Origin: JAVBOW01 sp031550615
GTDB lineage: Bacteria; Bacteroidota; Bacteroidia; Bacteroidales; Rikenellaceae
Assembly (NCBI GenBank): GCA_031550615.1
Contig: JAVBOL010000003.1
Location: forward strand, 62,001 to 126,000
Direction: 5' to 3'
DNA length: 64,000 nt
Shown here: positions 23,934-33,801 of the stretch, in pieces
Layout of the letters: every line of letters starts with the position of its first letter
Position numbering within the stretch: the stretch's first letter is position 1
Notes under the pieces: model-generated
Databases searched by the model: none
Seen by the model: only the letters and a program-made list of their open reading frames with translations
Told to the model about the DNA's origin: nothing
Translations under genes and position numbers: made by a program

Positions 23934-25214
23934 CTAACGCAGCCTGTAGCCGCGCGTCTTTCCCGGGATCGTGTACCCCAGGCTCCAGTAGAGGTATTGC
24001 GCCGAGGAGAATTTCGACGCGCGGATGCCGAACGTGCCGAAGAAATTCCGGCTCAGGTAGGCTTTCAGGCCCAACACCTGATATGCACGCGTGTCTTTAT
24101 GGTTGCCCCAGACGGCGTTCCAGCCCACGGTGGCGAAGATCGAATAGCGCATCATTGTCAGCTCTCCGCGAACCCCCGCGCCGAGCGAAATACGCTGGCC
24201 CATAGGCCCTAACTGCACACGCTCGTACTCGGCCCCGCTGCCGGGCAACCCTTCGCGCCACGCTTTGACGCCTGAGCTCTCGTCGTATATGAAATCGACC
24301 GCCGGGCCCCACTTGTACTTGTAGGCATTGGCGAAGAGCATGGCGTAGCTCACACCCAATACCTTGAACTTGCGGTCGATATAAGGGAGCGGCAACCCCG
24401 TGTCGCCGCCAGACTTGAAGGTGGTCTGGCGCGAGGATATAGTCATCGAGATATCGTGGTCTATGTGGCGCAGAAAAGGCGGCGGGAGCGGGCATGAGGC
24501 ATATATGTTGCTGCCGGCGTCGCGGTTGAAGTTATAGACCAGCTCTATCATCGGGGCGGCGGTGTTGATCCCTGCGTTGGGCATGCGCGACGCGCCGTTG
24601 GAAAAGTGCGTGAGGTTGACCCCTAAATTAAGGTCCATGTGGCGCGAGAGGTACCAATTGAAATAGAAATTGAAGGCTATGTGCGCGTTGACCGTCGACC
24701 CGATGGCGATGTTGGACGGATTGTCGAAGGGGTCGTACGGCTCCCACCCGAAAGAGAGCCCCAGGTTCCACTCATAGTTGAAATGCAGCCTCGGGCTGAG
24801 GCTCGCCAGGTGCGCGCCCTGGAAAACGAACAGCGACATGGGCGTCCCTATCTCGCCCCGGGTCACGCCGTAAAAACGGGCGGCGTAGAACCCCACCCCG
24901 CCGTAGGGCATGCCGTAGGCTATATCCTCCCAGCACTCGCCGCGCGAATATGTTCCGAATTTGAGCGTCGCCGCCGAATAGGCCGTGGGTCCCCCGCCTC
25001 CGCCTACGTATTCATTTGTCGGCAGCACAGCCCCGTCCATCGTACCGAGCGACAGGAATGTCGGCTGCGTGGTGCGGTTCGCCTTTTCACTGCCCTGCCC
25101 TGGAATTTCGAACGCCAGGTGCGGTTCGGCTACCGTGAGCGTGTCGGCCACCGGACGGGCGGCGGAGCACAGCGCGAGGGGCAGCGCAAGGGTCAAAAGC
25201 AGGGAGCGGCGCAA
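23934..25214 (-). CDS. PagL-like acyloxyacyl hydrolase (lipid A deacylase-type barrel)
   Basis: An outer-membrane barrel protein with NLTHFSNGA near residue 203 (H, S and N of the PagL active-site motif) followed by NAGIN, as in the Bacteroidetes acyloxyacyl hydrolase family related to lipid A 3-O-deacylase. About 426 residues is far longer than enteric PagL; an N-terminal extension of ~100 residues carries a glycine run. I choose the TTG at 25214, four bases after the DJ-1 stop, because it gives a signal peptide (LRRSLLLTLALPLALCSAA). An ATG at 25292 would overlap DJ-1 by 74 bases. Lipid A remodelling is inferred from the motif. Confidence 0.72.
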   Translation of the reverse strand: MRRSLLLTLALPLALCSAARPVADTLTVAEPHLAFEIPGQGSEKANRTTQPTFLSLGTMDGAVLPTNEYVGGGGGPTAYSAATLKFGTYSRGECWEDIAYGMPYGGVGFYAARFYGVTRGEIGTPMSLFVFQGAHLASLSPRLHFNYEWNLGLSFGWEPYDPFDNPSNIAIGSTVNAHIAFNFYFNWYLSRHMDLNLGVNLTHFSNGASRMPNAGINTAAPMIELVYNFNRDAGSNIYASCPLPPPFLRHIDHDISMTISSRQTTFKSGGDTGLPLPYIDRKFKVLGVSYAMLFANAYKYKWGPAVDFIYDESSGVKAWREGLPGSGAEYERVQLGPMGQRISLGAGVRGELTMMRYSIFATVGWNAVWGNHKDTRAYQVLGLKAYLSRNFFGTFGIRASKFSSAQYLYWSLGYTIPGKTRGYRLR

Positions 25215-25218
25215 AGTT

Positions 25219-25770
25219 CTAACCTTTATAATCGGCCAAAAGGCCCCCGGCGACCTTCCGGGCGGCGGCGCTTCCCGCAAGGCGCGCGACAAGCGCGAGG
25301 GCGAAATCTATCGAAAGTGCGGGTCCGCGCCCGGTGATGAAGTTACCGTCCTCAACTACCGCAGCCCCCTCGACCAGTGTAGCGCCTTCGAGGTAGCCCT
25401 CGAAACCGGGGTAACACGTGGCGCGGCGGCCACGCAGCAGCCCCAGCGTGCCGGGCACCATCGGGGCGGCGCAGATGGCGGCGACCACTCCGCCTCGCGA
25501 GGCGAGTGAGGGCAGCCATGCGCGCAACCCCTCGTGGTCGTTGATGCGGGGCGTGCCGCCGGGAAGCACCGCCGCCTGGGCCCCATCCAGCGGGGCGTCG
25601 GAGAACATCACATCGGCAAGCACCTGGATGCCATGGCTGCCGGTAACAGCCAGCGAACCGGTCAGGGAAACGGTCTGCACCGGGATCTCCGCGCGGCGCA
25701 GGACGTCTACGGTGGCTAACGCTTCGATCTCCTCGAAGCCGTCTGTAAGGAAAAGTAATGTATATCCCAT
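25219..25770 (-). CDS. DJ-1/PfpI family protein
   Basis: A 183-residue class I glutamine-amidotransferase-like fold of the DJ-1/ThiJ/PfpI family. The early acidic residue (FEEIEAL, ~13-19) and the nucleophile-elbow cysteine in AAICAAPMVPG (~99-109) are the two conserved catalytic-site residues of DJ-1-type proteins. Members act in glyoxal/methylglyoxal detoxification or as chaperone-like proteins; the exact activity cannot be read from sequence. It is directly upstream of, and probably co-transcribed with, the PagL-like gene. Confidence 0.9.
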   Translation of the reverse strand: MGYTLLFLTDGFEEIEALATVDVLRRAEIPVQTVSLTGSLAVTGSHGIQVLADVMFSDAPLDGAQAAVLPGGTPRINDHEGLRAWLPSLASRGGVVAAICAAPMVPGTLGLLRGRRATCYPGFEGYLEGATLVEGAAVVEDGNFITGRGPALSIDFALALVARLAGSAAARKVAGGLLADYKG

Positions 25771-25830
25771 ATCGTCAATTATTCAGCAAATATTCTGCCA
25801 TAAAGTTAATATTTTACCCTGCATAAAGCA

Positions 25831-25861
25831 TAAAAAAATCCGGGAAGGTCGCTTCCCGGAT
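25831..25861 (-). terminator. Terminator of the esterase operon
   Basis: ATCCGGGAAG (25838-25847) pairs perfectly with CTTCCCGGAT (25852-25861), followed by seven T on the minus strand. Confidence 0.9.
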
Positions 25862-25869
25862 TCCTTATT

Positions 25870-26745
25870 TTACGGCAATGCGTCCAGCCATCGCCCAAAC
25901 GAGGTCAAAAACTCATCGCGGTAGGGGAAGGTGGGTTTCCAGCCCCAGCCGTGGCCTCCTGCGGGGTAGATGTGCATTTCGGCGGGCACTTTGGCCGCTT
26001 TGAGCGCATTGTAATATAACGTGCTGTTGACCGGCTGCACGGTGCGGTCGTCGTCGCTCAGGGCGATAAAGGTCACGGGCGTCGAGGCGCTGACCTGGCG
26101 AAAGGTGGAATAACGCACGGCGAGGCTGTCGTAGAGAGCCTTGTCCGTTGCGGCCAGTCCCTCGCCCAGCAATCTGGTGCGCGACCCGGAGTGGGTGGAT
26201 TCGTCCATCGTGATAACGGGATAGATCAGCACCGAGAAATCGGGACGCGTCCTCTCGTCGAAGAACACCGCGGCGCACGAGGCGAGGTGTCCTCCAGCCG
26301 AGAATCCCATTACACCGAGTTTCGCGGGATCCAGGCCCCACTTTTCGGCATTGGCGCGCGTGGTGCGCACAGCCGTGTGCACATCGTCCAGGGGAATGGT
26401 CCATTGCCCGTTGGGCATGCGGTACTTGAGCACCACGGCGGCGATGCCGCGTGCGTTGAGCCATTCCGAGACCCAATAACCCTCGTTGCGCATCGAAACG
26501 CCGGCGTAGCCGCCGCCAGGGCAGATCACCACCACGCGTCCGGTCGGGGCGTCGGGCAGGTAGACCGTCATAGTGGGCACCGAAACGTCATAAATGAAGC
26601 CGTCGCCGCTTTCACGCGGTCGCTCCTTACCCTCAAGGCCGTTGCTTTGGGGCACTCCATCGGGATAGAGCGGCAGGGCGAAAGGCTCACGCGCCTGTAC
26701 GGCCAGGGAGGCCATCAACAGGCATGACACCAGCAGTCGCTTCAT
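25870..26745 (-). CDS. Secreted alpha/beta hydrolase (BD-FAE-like esterase)
   Basis: The 291-residue protein has a signal peptide (MKRLLVSCLLMASLAVQA) and an alpha/beta hydrolase fold. An oxyanion-hole element CPGGGYAGVS (~75-84), nucleophile S149 in GFSAGGHLAS, an acidic residue in ALSDDDRTV and the histidine in YPAGGHGWGW complete a serine-esterase triad. Family members include acetylxylan and carbohydrate esterases (Axe1/BD-FAE group). Periplasmic deacetylation of glycans is plausible but the substrate is not shown. It is the last gene of the cyclophilin-DUF3127 operon, six bases after DUF3127. Confidence 0.87.
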   Translation of the reverse strand: MKRLLVSCLLMASLAVQAREPFALPLYPDGVPQSNGLEGKERPRESGDGFIYDVSVPTMTVYLPDAPTGRVVVICPGGGYAGVSMRNEGYWVSEWLNARGIAAVVLKYRMPNGQWTIPLDDVHTAVRTTRANAEKWGLDPAKLGVMGFSAGGHLASCAAVFFDERTRPDFSVLIYPVITMDESTHSGSRTRLLGEGLAATDKALYDSLAVRYSTFRQVSASTPVTFIALSDDDRTVQPVNSTLYYNALKAAKVPAEMHIYPAGGHGWGWKPTFPYRDEFLTSFGRWLDALP

Positions 26746-26751
26746 AGCCTC

Positions 26752-27168
26752 TTAAAAGGGAAGGTCGTCGACGTCGTCGGCCTTCGAGGGCATGGGGGGC
26801 ACTTCACCCACAGGCGCGGCCTTGGGGGCCGGGGTGCCGTAAGAGGGCGCTGCGTCATAGGACGGCGCTGCGGCGTAGCCCTGGGGCGCGTCTGCACCTT
26901 TGCGCGTAACGCGCCATGCGCGCGCCTCGGTGAACCAACGTCCGTTGTGCTCCCTCGATTCGAGGTTGATCTGCACGTTGACTGTTTCGCCCTCGCGCAA
27001 TCCCGCCGCGTCCTGGGCCTTATCGCCCCAGAAAGCTACGCACACCTTGCGCGAAAATTCGCCGGGGAGTTCAAAAACCACCTCTTGTTTGGTCCACTCG
27101 CCGCGCTGTCCCTGTCCCTTTACCACGGGCAGGATGCGGTAAACTGTTGCATCGAAATCCATTGCCAT
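26752..27168 (-). CDS. DUF3127 protein with an SSB-like acidic C-terminus
   Basis: A 138-residue cytoplasmic protein. Residues 1-90 form the DUF3127 domain (VYRILPVVKGQGQRGEWTKQ, VCVAFWGDKAQD, VNVQINLESREHNGRW), which by its strand pattern resembles an OB fold. A low-complexity Ala/Tyr/Pro linker leads to the final DDVDDLPF, which closely mimics the acidic tip of single-stranded DNA-binding proteins that recruits repair and replication partners. A nucleic-acid-binding role is therefore attractive but inferred. It sits between cyclophilin and esterase genes, which gives no functional clue. Confidence 0.85.
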   Translation of the reverse strand: MAMDFDATVYRILPVVKGQGQRGEWTKQEVVFELPGEFSRKVCVAFWGDKAQDAAGLREGETVNVQINLESREHNGRWFTEARAWRVTRKGADAPQGYAAAPSYDAAPSYGTPAPKAAPVGEVPPMPSKADDVDDLPF

Positions 27169-27180
27169 GTTATTGAGGTT

Positions 27181-27618
27181 TTACTCTTCTACGATTTTTA
27201 TTTCACGGATAAGGTCGCCCTGGCGGATAGCATCGAGCACGTCCAACCCTTCGGTGACCACACCGAAAGCGGTGTGCACGCCGTCCAGGTGGGCGGTGTT
27301 GGCGCGGCAGTGGCAGATGAAGAACTGAGAACCGCCCGTATCGCGCCCGCGGTGGGCCATCGACAGCACACCGCGGTCGTGGTACTGCCTCGGGGCGGAA
27401 GTTTCGCATTTTATGCTGTAACCGGGACCGCCGGCGCCCGTGCCGTCGGGGCAACCGCCCTGGATGACGAAATCGGGGATCACGCGGTGGAATTTCAGGC
27501 CGTTATAGAAGCCGCTCTCGGCCAGCTTCACGAAGTTGGCCACCGTGCCGGGAGTTTCATTTTCATAGAGCTCGGCTTTCATTTCGCCTTTGCCCGTTGT
27601 GATAATTGCGTATTTCAT
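27181..27618 (-). CDS. Cyclophilin-type peptidyl-prolyl cis-trans isomerase
   Basis: The 145-residue cytosolic protein is a minimal cyclophilin. It contains FHRVIPDFVIQGG with the catalytic Arg-Phe region, GVLSMAHRGRDTGGSQFFI (substrate-binding Gln and Phe) and LDGVHTAFGVV. No signal peptide is present, so it acts in the cytoplasm (PpiB-like). It leads an operon with DUF3127 and the esterase and has a textbook promoter: TTG at 27669-27671, 19-base spacer, TACCTTTG at 27642-27649 on the minus strand. Confidence 0.93.
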   Translation of the reverse strand: MKYAIITTGKGEMKAELYENETPGTVANFVKLAESGFYNGLKFHRVIPDFVIQGGCPDGTGAGGPGYSIKCETSAPRQYHDRGVLSMAHRGRDTGGSQFFICHCRANTAHLDGVHTAFGVVTEGLDVLDAIRQGDLIREIKIVEE

Positions 27619-27641
27619 AGTTGGTTATTGAAGTTGAACCA

Positions 27642-27671
27642 CAAAGGTAATATTTTTCACACACGGCACAA
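27642..27671 (-). promoter_or_regulatory. Complete promoter of the cyclophilin operon (TTG-N19-TACCTTTG)
   Basis: The -33 TTG is complementary to 27669-27671 and the -7 box TACCTTTG to 27642-27649, exactly 19 bases apart. It is arranged back to back with the thi4 promoter. Confidence 0.8.
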
Positions 27672-27679
27672 AATGTAAC

Positions 27680-27709
27680 TTGTCCGCATGGCAAAAATCG
27701 CTACCTTTG
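27680..27709 (+). promoter_or_regulatory. Complete promoter of the thi4-thiE operon (TTG-N19-TACCTTTG)
   Basis: TTG at 27680-27682, a 19-base spacer and TACCTTTG at 27702-27709. The predicted start is just before the TPP aptamer. Confidence 0.82.
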
Positions 27710-27718
27710 TATCTCTTA

Positions 27719-27803
27719 CATAGGGGTGCCGGGGCCTTTTGCGGCCACAGCTGAGATCATACCCATTGAACCTGATGCGGATAATGCCGCCGAAGGGAAT
27801 GAG
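27719..27803 (+). promoter_or_regulatory. TPP (thi-box) riboswitch
   Basis: The conserved thi-box elements are present in order: AGGGGTGCC, a variable stem with GGGGCC/GGCC, GCTGAGATCATACCC, TTGAACCTGAT, GCGGATAATGCCGC and GAAGGGAATGAGG. Thiamine pyrophosphate binding would shut off the downstream thi4-thiE operon. About 100 bases separate the aptamer from the thi4 ATG; a GGCGC/GCGCC pair near 27837-27862 may be part of the expression platform. Confidence 0.97.
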
Positions 27804-27902
27804 GTTTACTTTTCACAAGAAGTTAAACCGCAGACGGCGCGCGGCCTCTATGCGCCTTACGGCACGTCGCCGGACAGACTGCACCAAACACATTTTATCG
27901 CT

Positions 27903-28676
27903 ATGGAAACACTTGTTTCCGGGGGAATCGTCGATTCCTATTTCGAAAAGTTGAAGGACAACCTTTCGGTCGACGCCGCCATCGTGGGCGGAGGGCCTTC
28001 GGGCCTGGTGGCGGCTTATTACCTGGCCAAAGCAGGTAAACGCGTTACGCTCTATGAACGCAAACTGGCTCCCGGCGGGGGCATGTGGGGCGGGGCGATG
28101 ATGTTCAACCAGATCGTCGTGCAGCACGATGCGGTCGGGATACTCGATGAGCTGGGCGTCGACTACCGTCCTTATAAGCAGGGGACTTACCTGCTCGATT
28201 CGGTACATGCCACCTCGGCGCTGATCTATGCCGCCACGCGCGCCGGGGCGACCATTTTCAACTGTTATTCGGTCGAAGACGTGATCTTTAAGGATGACGC
28301 CGTGGCCGGGTTGGTGGTCAACTGGGCGCCGGTGGCGCGCGAGGGAATGCACGTCGATCCGCTGATGATATCATCAAAAGCCGTGCTCGAAGGCACCGGG
28401 CACGACTGCATGGTCGCCAGCCTGGTGGCGCGCAAGAACGGGGTGAGGCTCGACACGCCGACGGGCGGGGTCGTCGGCGAAAGGTCGCTGTCCGTCGAGT
28501 TGGGAGAGCGCACCACGGTCGAGAACACCAAAGAGGTCTATCCCGGCCTGTTCGTATCGGGCATGGCGGCCAACGGCGTGAGTGGCAGTTTCCGTATGGG
28601 CCCCATATTCGGTGGAATGCTGCTCTCGGGACGCAAGGCCGCCGAATTGATGATCCGGCGCATCGAAAGCCTTTAG
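27903..28676 (+). CDS. thi4: Sulfide-dependent ADP-thiazole synthase (Thi4 family)
   Basis: Thi4 builds the thiazole half of thiamine from NAD and glycine. The 257-residue protein has the dinucleotide motif AIVGGGPSGLVAAYYLA (~26-42), GGGMWGGAMMFN and the C-terminal FVSGMAANGVSGSFRMGPIFGGM. At the position of the suicidal sulfur-donor cysteine of yeast Thi4 (the CMDP motif) this protein has histidine 150 (GMHVDPL), as in archaeal catalytic enzymes that take sulfur from free sulfide and turn over many times. The start is METLVSGG at 27903, beyond the riboswitch. thiE follows four bases after the stop. Confidence 0.95.
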   Translation: METLVSGGIVDSYFEKLKDNLSVDAAIVGGGPSGLVAAYYLAKAGKRVTLYERKLAPGGGMWGGAMMFNQIVVQHDAVGILDELGVDYRPYKQGTYLLDSVHATSALIYAATRAGATIFNCYSVEDVIFKDDAVAGLVVNWAPVAREGMHVDPLMISSKAVLEGTGHDCMVASLVARKNGVRLDTPTGGVVGERSLSVELGERTTVENTKEVYPGLFVSGMAANGVSGSFRMGPIFGGMLLSGRKAAELMIRRIESL

Positions 28677-28680
28677 CCGC

Positions 28681-29292
28681 ATGCAGGATTTCGGATTATA
28701 CGTCATCGCCACGCGTCCCGCGTTGGGACATAAACAGGTGGCGCAGATATGCGTCCGGCGCGGTGTGCGGATGCTGCAACTGCGCGAGAAGCATCTGCCC
28801 GACCGCGAATTGCAGGCAATCGCCCGGCAGATGCGCGAGGTCACGGCGGGCACAGCAACGCGTTTTATCGTAAACGACCGCGTGGATATAGCGCTGTCGT
28901 GCGGCGCCGACGGGGTGCACCTGGGCCAGGACGATCTGCCTTACCGCGAAGCCCGGCGCATCGCGGGCCCGGATATGATGATCGGCCTTTCGACCCACAG
29001 CCTCGCCCAGGCGCGTGACGCGCTGGCCCTGCGGCCCGACTATATCGGCTTCGGCCCCGTTTGGCCGACCCCGGCGAAGCAGATCGCAGACCAGGCTGTG
29101 GGCACCGACATGCTGCGCGAGGCGTTGGCGCTCTCCGACGTGCCGGTGGTGGCTATCGGGGGTATCTTTCCCGAAAACATCGACCTGATACTGGAGGCGG
29201 GGGCGCATAACCTCTCCCTGGTGCGTTACCTTATGGATACGCCGGACACGGAAGCGAGGATCGCCTCGATACAGGAGATCTTCGCCCGCTGA
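28681..29292 (+). CDS. thiE: Thiamine phosphate synthase
   Basis: ThiE couples HMP-pyrophosphate with the thiazole phosphate to give thiamine monophosphate. The 203-residue TIM barrel has QLREK (~33-37), FIVNDRVDIALSCGADGVHLGQDDLP (split here by strands), IGLSTHS, YIGFGPVWPTPAK and VAIGGIFPEN, all in the expected order. It is coupled to thi4 under the same TPP riboswitch, so the thiazole-forming and condensing steps are made together; HMP synthesis (thiC) is not in the window. Confidence 0.96.
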   Translation: MQDFGLYVIATRPALGHKQVAQICVRRGVRMLQLREKHLPDRELQAIARQMREVTAGTATRFIVNDRVDIALSCGADGVHLGQDDLPYREARRIAGPDMMIGLSTHSLAQARDALALRPDYIGFGPVWPTPAKQIADQAVGTDMLREALALSDVPVVAIGGIFPENIDLILEAGAHNLSLVRYLMDTPDTEARIASIQEIFAR

Positions 29293-29310
29293 CCGGGCCT
29301 CAAAAACGAA

Positions 29311-29347
29311 AAACACCCCGAAAGCGTCTGGCTTTCGGGGTGTTTTT
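29311..29347. terminator. Bidirectional terminator after thiE
   Basis: ACACCCCGAAAGC (29313-29325) pairs perfectly with GCTTTCGGGGTGT (29331-29343), with A-tract before and T-tract after. It serves thiE and the convergent 29361 gene. Confidence 0.92.
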
Positions 29348-29360
29348 CACGTTATGGGGG

Positions 29361-29789
29361 TTACCTCATCTTTTTGACCGGCTTCTCGGGCATGGTGTCC
29401 ATAAAGGACTTAACCATCAGGCTCATGAACTTGCCTTTACCGTCGACGCATACGTTCATAACCACGGTATCGCGCTTAAAGAATACGTTGTAGCGCGCAG
29501 CGACCGGATTAGCCCATTTGCCGAATTCGAAACCCTTGATCTTACCGCTTTCCTTGCGGAGCTGGGTGAACATTTCAAGTGACTTCTCGGGCGAGAGGTA
29601 CTGGGTGAACAGCGGCGTAAAGCGCGCGTAGATCGAGTCGTACTGCGATTTATTGTACAACTTCACGAACTCCTCGAACGCAACCCTGTACTTGGGGTTC
29701 TCTCCGGTGGGCATCGGCGCAACCTCATTCTGGGCTATTGCGGCAACTGCCATTACGGCGAAAACCGCGGAAATAAGTATCTTCTTCAT
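29361..29789 (-). CDS. Secreted DUF3887-like protein
   Basis: A 142-residue exported protein (signal MKKILISAVFAVMAVAAIA, cleavage near AQN). Residues ~30-130 have the pattern of DUF3887/NTF2-like domains: FVKLYNKSQYDSIYARFTPLFTQYLSPEKSLEMF split over two helices, followed by strands with RYNVFFKRDTVVMNV. Such domains are small ligand-binding or dimeric folds of unknown function in the cell envelope. The C-terminus is basic (KPVKKMR). It is a single gene with terminators on both sides. Confidence 0.7.
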   Translation of the reverse strand: MKKILISAVFAVMAVAAIAQNEVAPMPTGENPKYRVAFEEFVKLYNKSQYDSIYARFTPLFTQYLSPEKSLEMFTQLRKESGKIKGFEFGKWANPVAARYNVFFKRDTVVMNVCVDGKGKFMSLMVKSFMDTMPEKPVKKMR

Positions 29790-29801
29790 CTTTGAAGGGT
29801 T

Positions 29802-29836
29802 TTAAAAAAGGCACGCCGGTTTTTCGGCGTGCCTTT
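29802..29836 (-). terminator. Terminator of ppdK
   Basis: AAAGGCACGCCG (29808-29819) pairs perfectly with CGGCGTGCCTTT (29825-29836), and the minus strand continues in TTTTTTAAA. Confidence 0.9.
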
Positions 29837-29842
29837 CGGTTA

Positions 29843-32569
<2,727 letters not shown>

Positions 32570-32617
32570 GCGTTTTTTAATTATAAATTATGAATTTTTA
32601 TTTTTTGCGTTGACGGG

Positions 32618-32625
32618 CAAAGTTA
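32618..32625 (-). promoter_or_regulatory. -7 promoter box TAACTTTG for ppdK
   Basis: Matches TAnnTTTG on the minus strand. The leader contains AATTATGAATT-type AT-rich sequence similar to that at 12570-12597. Confidence 0.55.
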
Positions 32626-32635
32626 TGGTTTTTAT

Positions 32636-33535
32636 TTAGAATTTCAAAGGGCACCACACCGGAAGATGGTCGCTGAATCCCGGCATGTACGCCCCGCGCG
32701 CGAAAGTGCGCAGGGGCCAGCCTTTCGGGACGTTGCCGCCCTGGGAGAGCATCCACTCCCTGACGAATACCCTGCCTTTGCCTTCGCCGACTGCCAAACG
32801 GCTGTCGAGCAATATATTATCATACATCATGCGGCGCCCATCGTAGATGTAGCTACCCTCGCCGCGGCGCACAGCGTCTTCGAGGGCGTCGGTCAGGCCG
32901 GGTATCATAACATGGCTCGCATCTGCGTTGAAGTCGCCCAGGATCACCGGCCTCGCCCCGGGGTCGTTGCGGGAAAGCGAATCGGCAAATGCGCGCAGGG
33001 CGGCGGCGGCCTTTTCGCGGCGGGCGGCGGGGTTGGACGCCGAGGGCAGGTGCACGGCGATCAGGTCGACGCGCCATCCGGCGAGCAGTCCGCGCACATA
33101 GAGGAATTCGCGTCCGGCACCGGATTGTATGAGCCGCGCGTTGCGGGGATCGGGGTCGGGGAAAAATTTATCGCCTTTGTATAATATGGCCAGGTCTATC
33201 CCACGCGGATCGCACGAATTGAAGTGGATGCGGCAGTAATCGCTCTTCGCGGTGCGGACCAGGTCGTCGAGCGCCGTGAGGCTCTCCACCTCGGCCAGCG
33301 CCAGAATGTCGAGGTTCATGGCGTCCACGACGCGGGCGAGGTTCGTCAATTTGGCACGGTAACGCTCCGTATCCCACCGATAACGGCCTTCGGGCGTGAA
33401 GTCCCCGTCGTCCTTCATCGGGTTGGGGACGGTGTCGAAAAAGTTTTCGACGTTGTAGAAACCGACCGTCACGGTGGTCTGCGCCGTGGCGACGGCCACG
33501 AGCAGCAGGGAGATCACAAATACGGTATATTTCAA
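32636..33535 (-). CDS. Secreted endonuclease/exonuclease/phosphatase family protein
   Basis: A 299-residue protein of the EEP (DNase I-like) fold with an N-terminal signal peptide. Family residues are visible: FYNVENFFDT (metal/substrate Asn), LALAEVES (metal-binding Glu), LIAVHLPSAS (His), LGDFNADAS (Asp and Asn) and FSDHLPVW (final Asp-His). The start codon is TTG at 33533-33535, the only one that gives an intact signal peptide. It begins 19 bases after the U tract of the structured RNA at 33555-33694. Likely exported nuclease or phosphatase; substrate unknown. A related RNA precedes the outer-membrane receptor operon at 36-39 kb, suggesting a shared pathway. Confidence 0.88.
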   Translation of the reverse strand: MKYTVFVISLLLVAVATAQTTVTVGFYNVENFFDTVPNPMKDDGDFTPEGRYRWDTERYRAKLTNLARVVDAMNLDILALAEVESLTALDDLVRTAKSDYCRIHFNSCDPRGIDLAILYKGDKFFPDPDPRNARLIQSGAGREFLYVRGLLAGWRVDLIAVHLPSASNPAARREKAAAALRAFADSLSRNDPGARPVILGDFNADASHVMIPGLTDALEDAVRRGEGSYIYDGRRMMYDNILLDSRLAVGEGKGRVFVREWMLSQGGNVPKGWPLRTFARGAYMPGFSDHLPVWCPLKF

Positions 33536-33554
33536 TGGTGACGGTTTGGGTCTT

Positions 33555-33694
33555 AAAAAAGACCCCCGGCCATCGCAAGCTCTCTCACAAGCCTTGCGAC
33601 CTCAGCGTGGCGCACCACTCCTTAGACCGGGGGTTTCCCTCGATCAGGAGTAGTGCGCGAAAAAAATGGTCATTAACCGGCTTGTGAGAGAGCC
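33555..33694 (-). ncRNA. Structured RNA element 1 (leader or sRNA), copy upstream of the endonuclease gene
   Basis: On the minus strand a promoter (TTG complementary to 33726-33728, N19, TATTTTTG at 33699-33706) starts an RNA whose first bases form a perfect 15-bp stem (33679-33693 with 33579-33593). Nested inside is a 12-bp apical stem with one wobble (33647-33658 with 33610-33621) and a GATC/GGTC extension. The apical loop carries ACCCCCGGTC, complementary to the 3' GGCCGGGGGT next to U6 (33555-33560), so the terminator stem is a long-range pseudoknot. TCGCAAG/CTTGCGA can form an alternative hairpin that loops out the 3' strand of the closing stem. GGGTCTT-TTTT-AAGACCC follows. Same fold as the element at 39322-39481. 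Confidence 0.7.
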
Positions 33695-33698
33695 GCCA

Positions 33699-33728
33699 CA
33701 AAAATACAATTTTTAAAGTTATCGCCAA
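33699..33728 (-). promoter_or_regulatory. Complete promoter of structured RNA 1
   Basis: TTG (33726-33728) and TATTTTTG (33699-33706) on the minus strand are exactly 19 bases apart, placing the start at the first base of the closing stem. Confidence 0.72.
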
Positions 33729-33789
33729 AATCACCGCAAAACTTTCGTAAGCACACCCCGCCATGTTTTGCATTTCCCCAAAAAATGAA

Positions 33790-33797
33790 TATTTTTG
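33790..33797 (+). promoter_or_regulatory. -7 promoter box TATTTTTG for the FKBP-like pair
   Basis: The box ends only four bases before the ATG at 33802, so the transcript would be leaderless or nearly so. Confidence 0.5.
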
Positions 33798-33801
33798 CAG
33801 G

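Noticed and set aside
33555..33694. 6S RNA as identity for the structured RNAs
   Set aside because: The bulged rod shape is similar, but there are two copies, the 5' and 3' ends are not paired to each other, and both sit directly in front of exported-protein genes.
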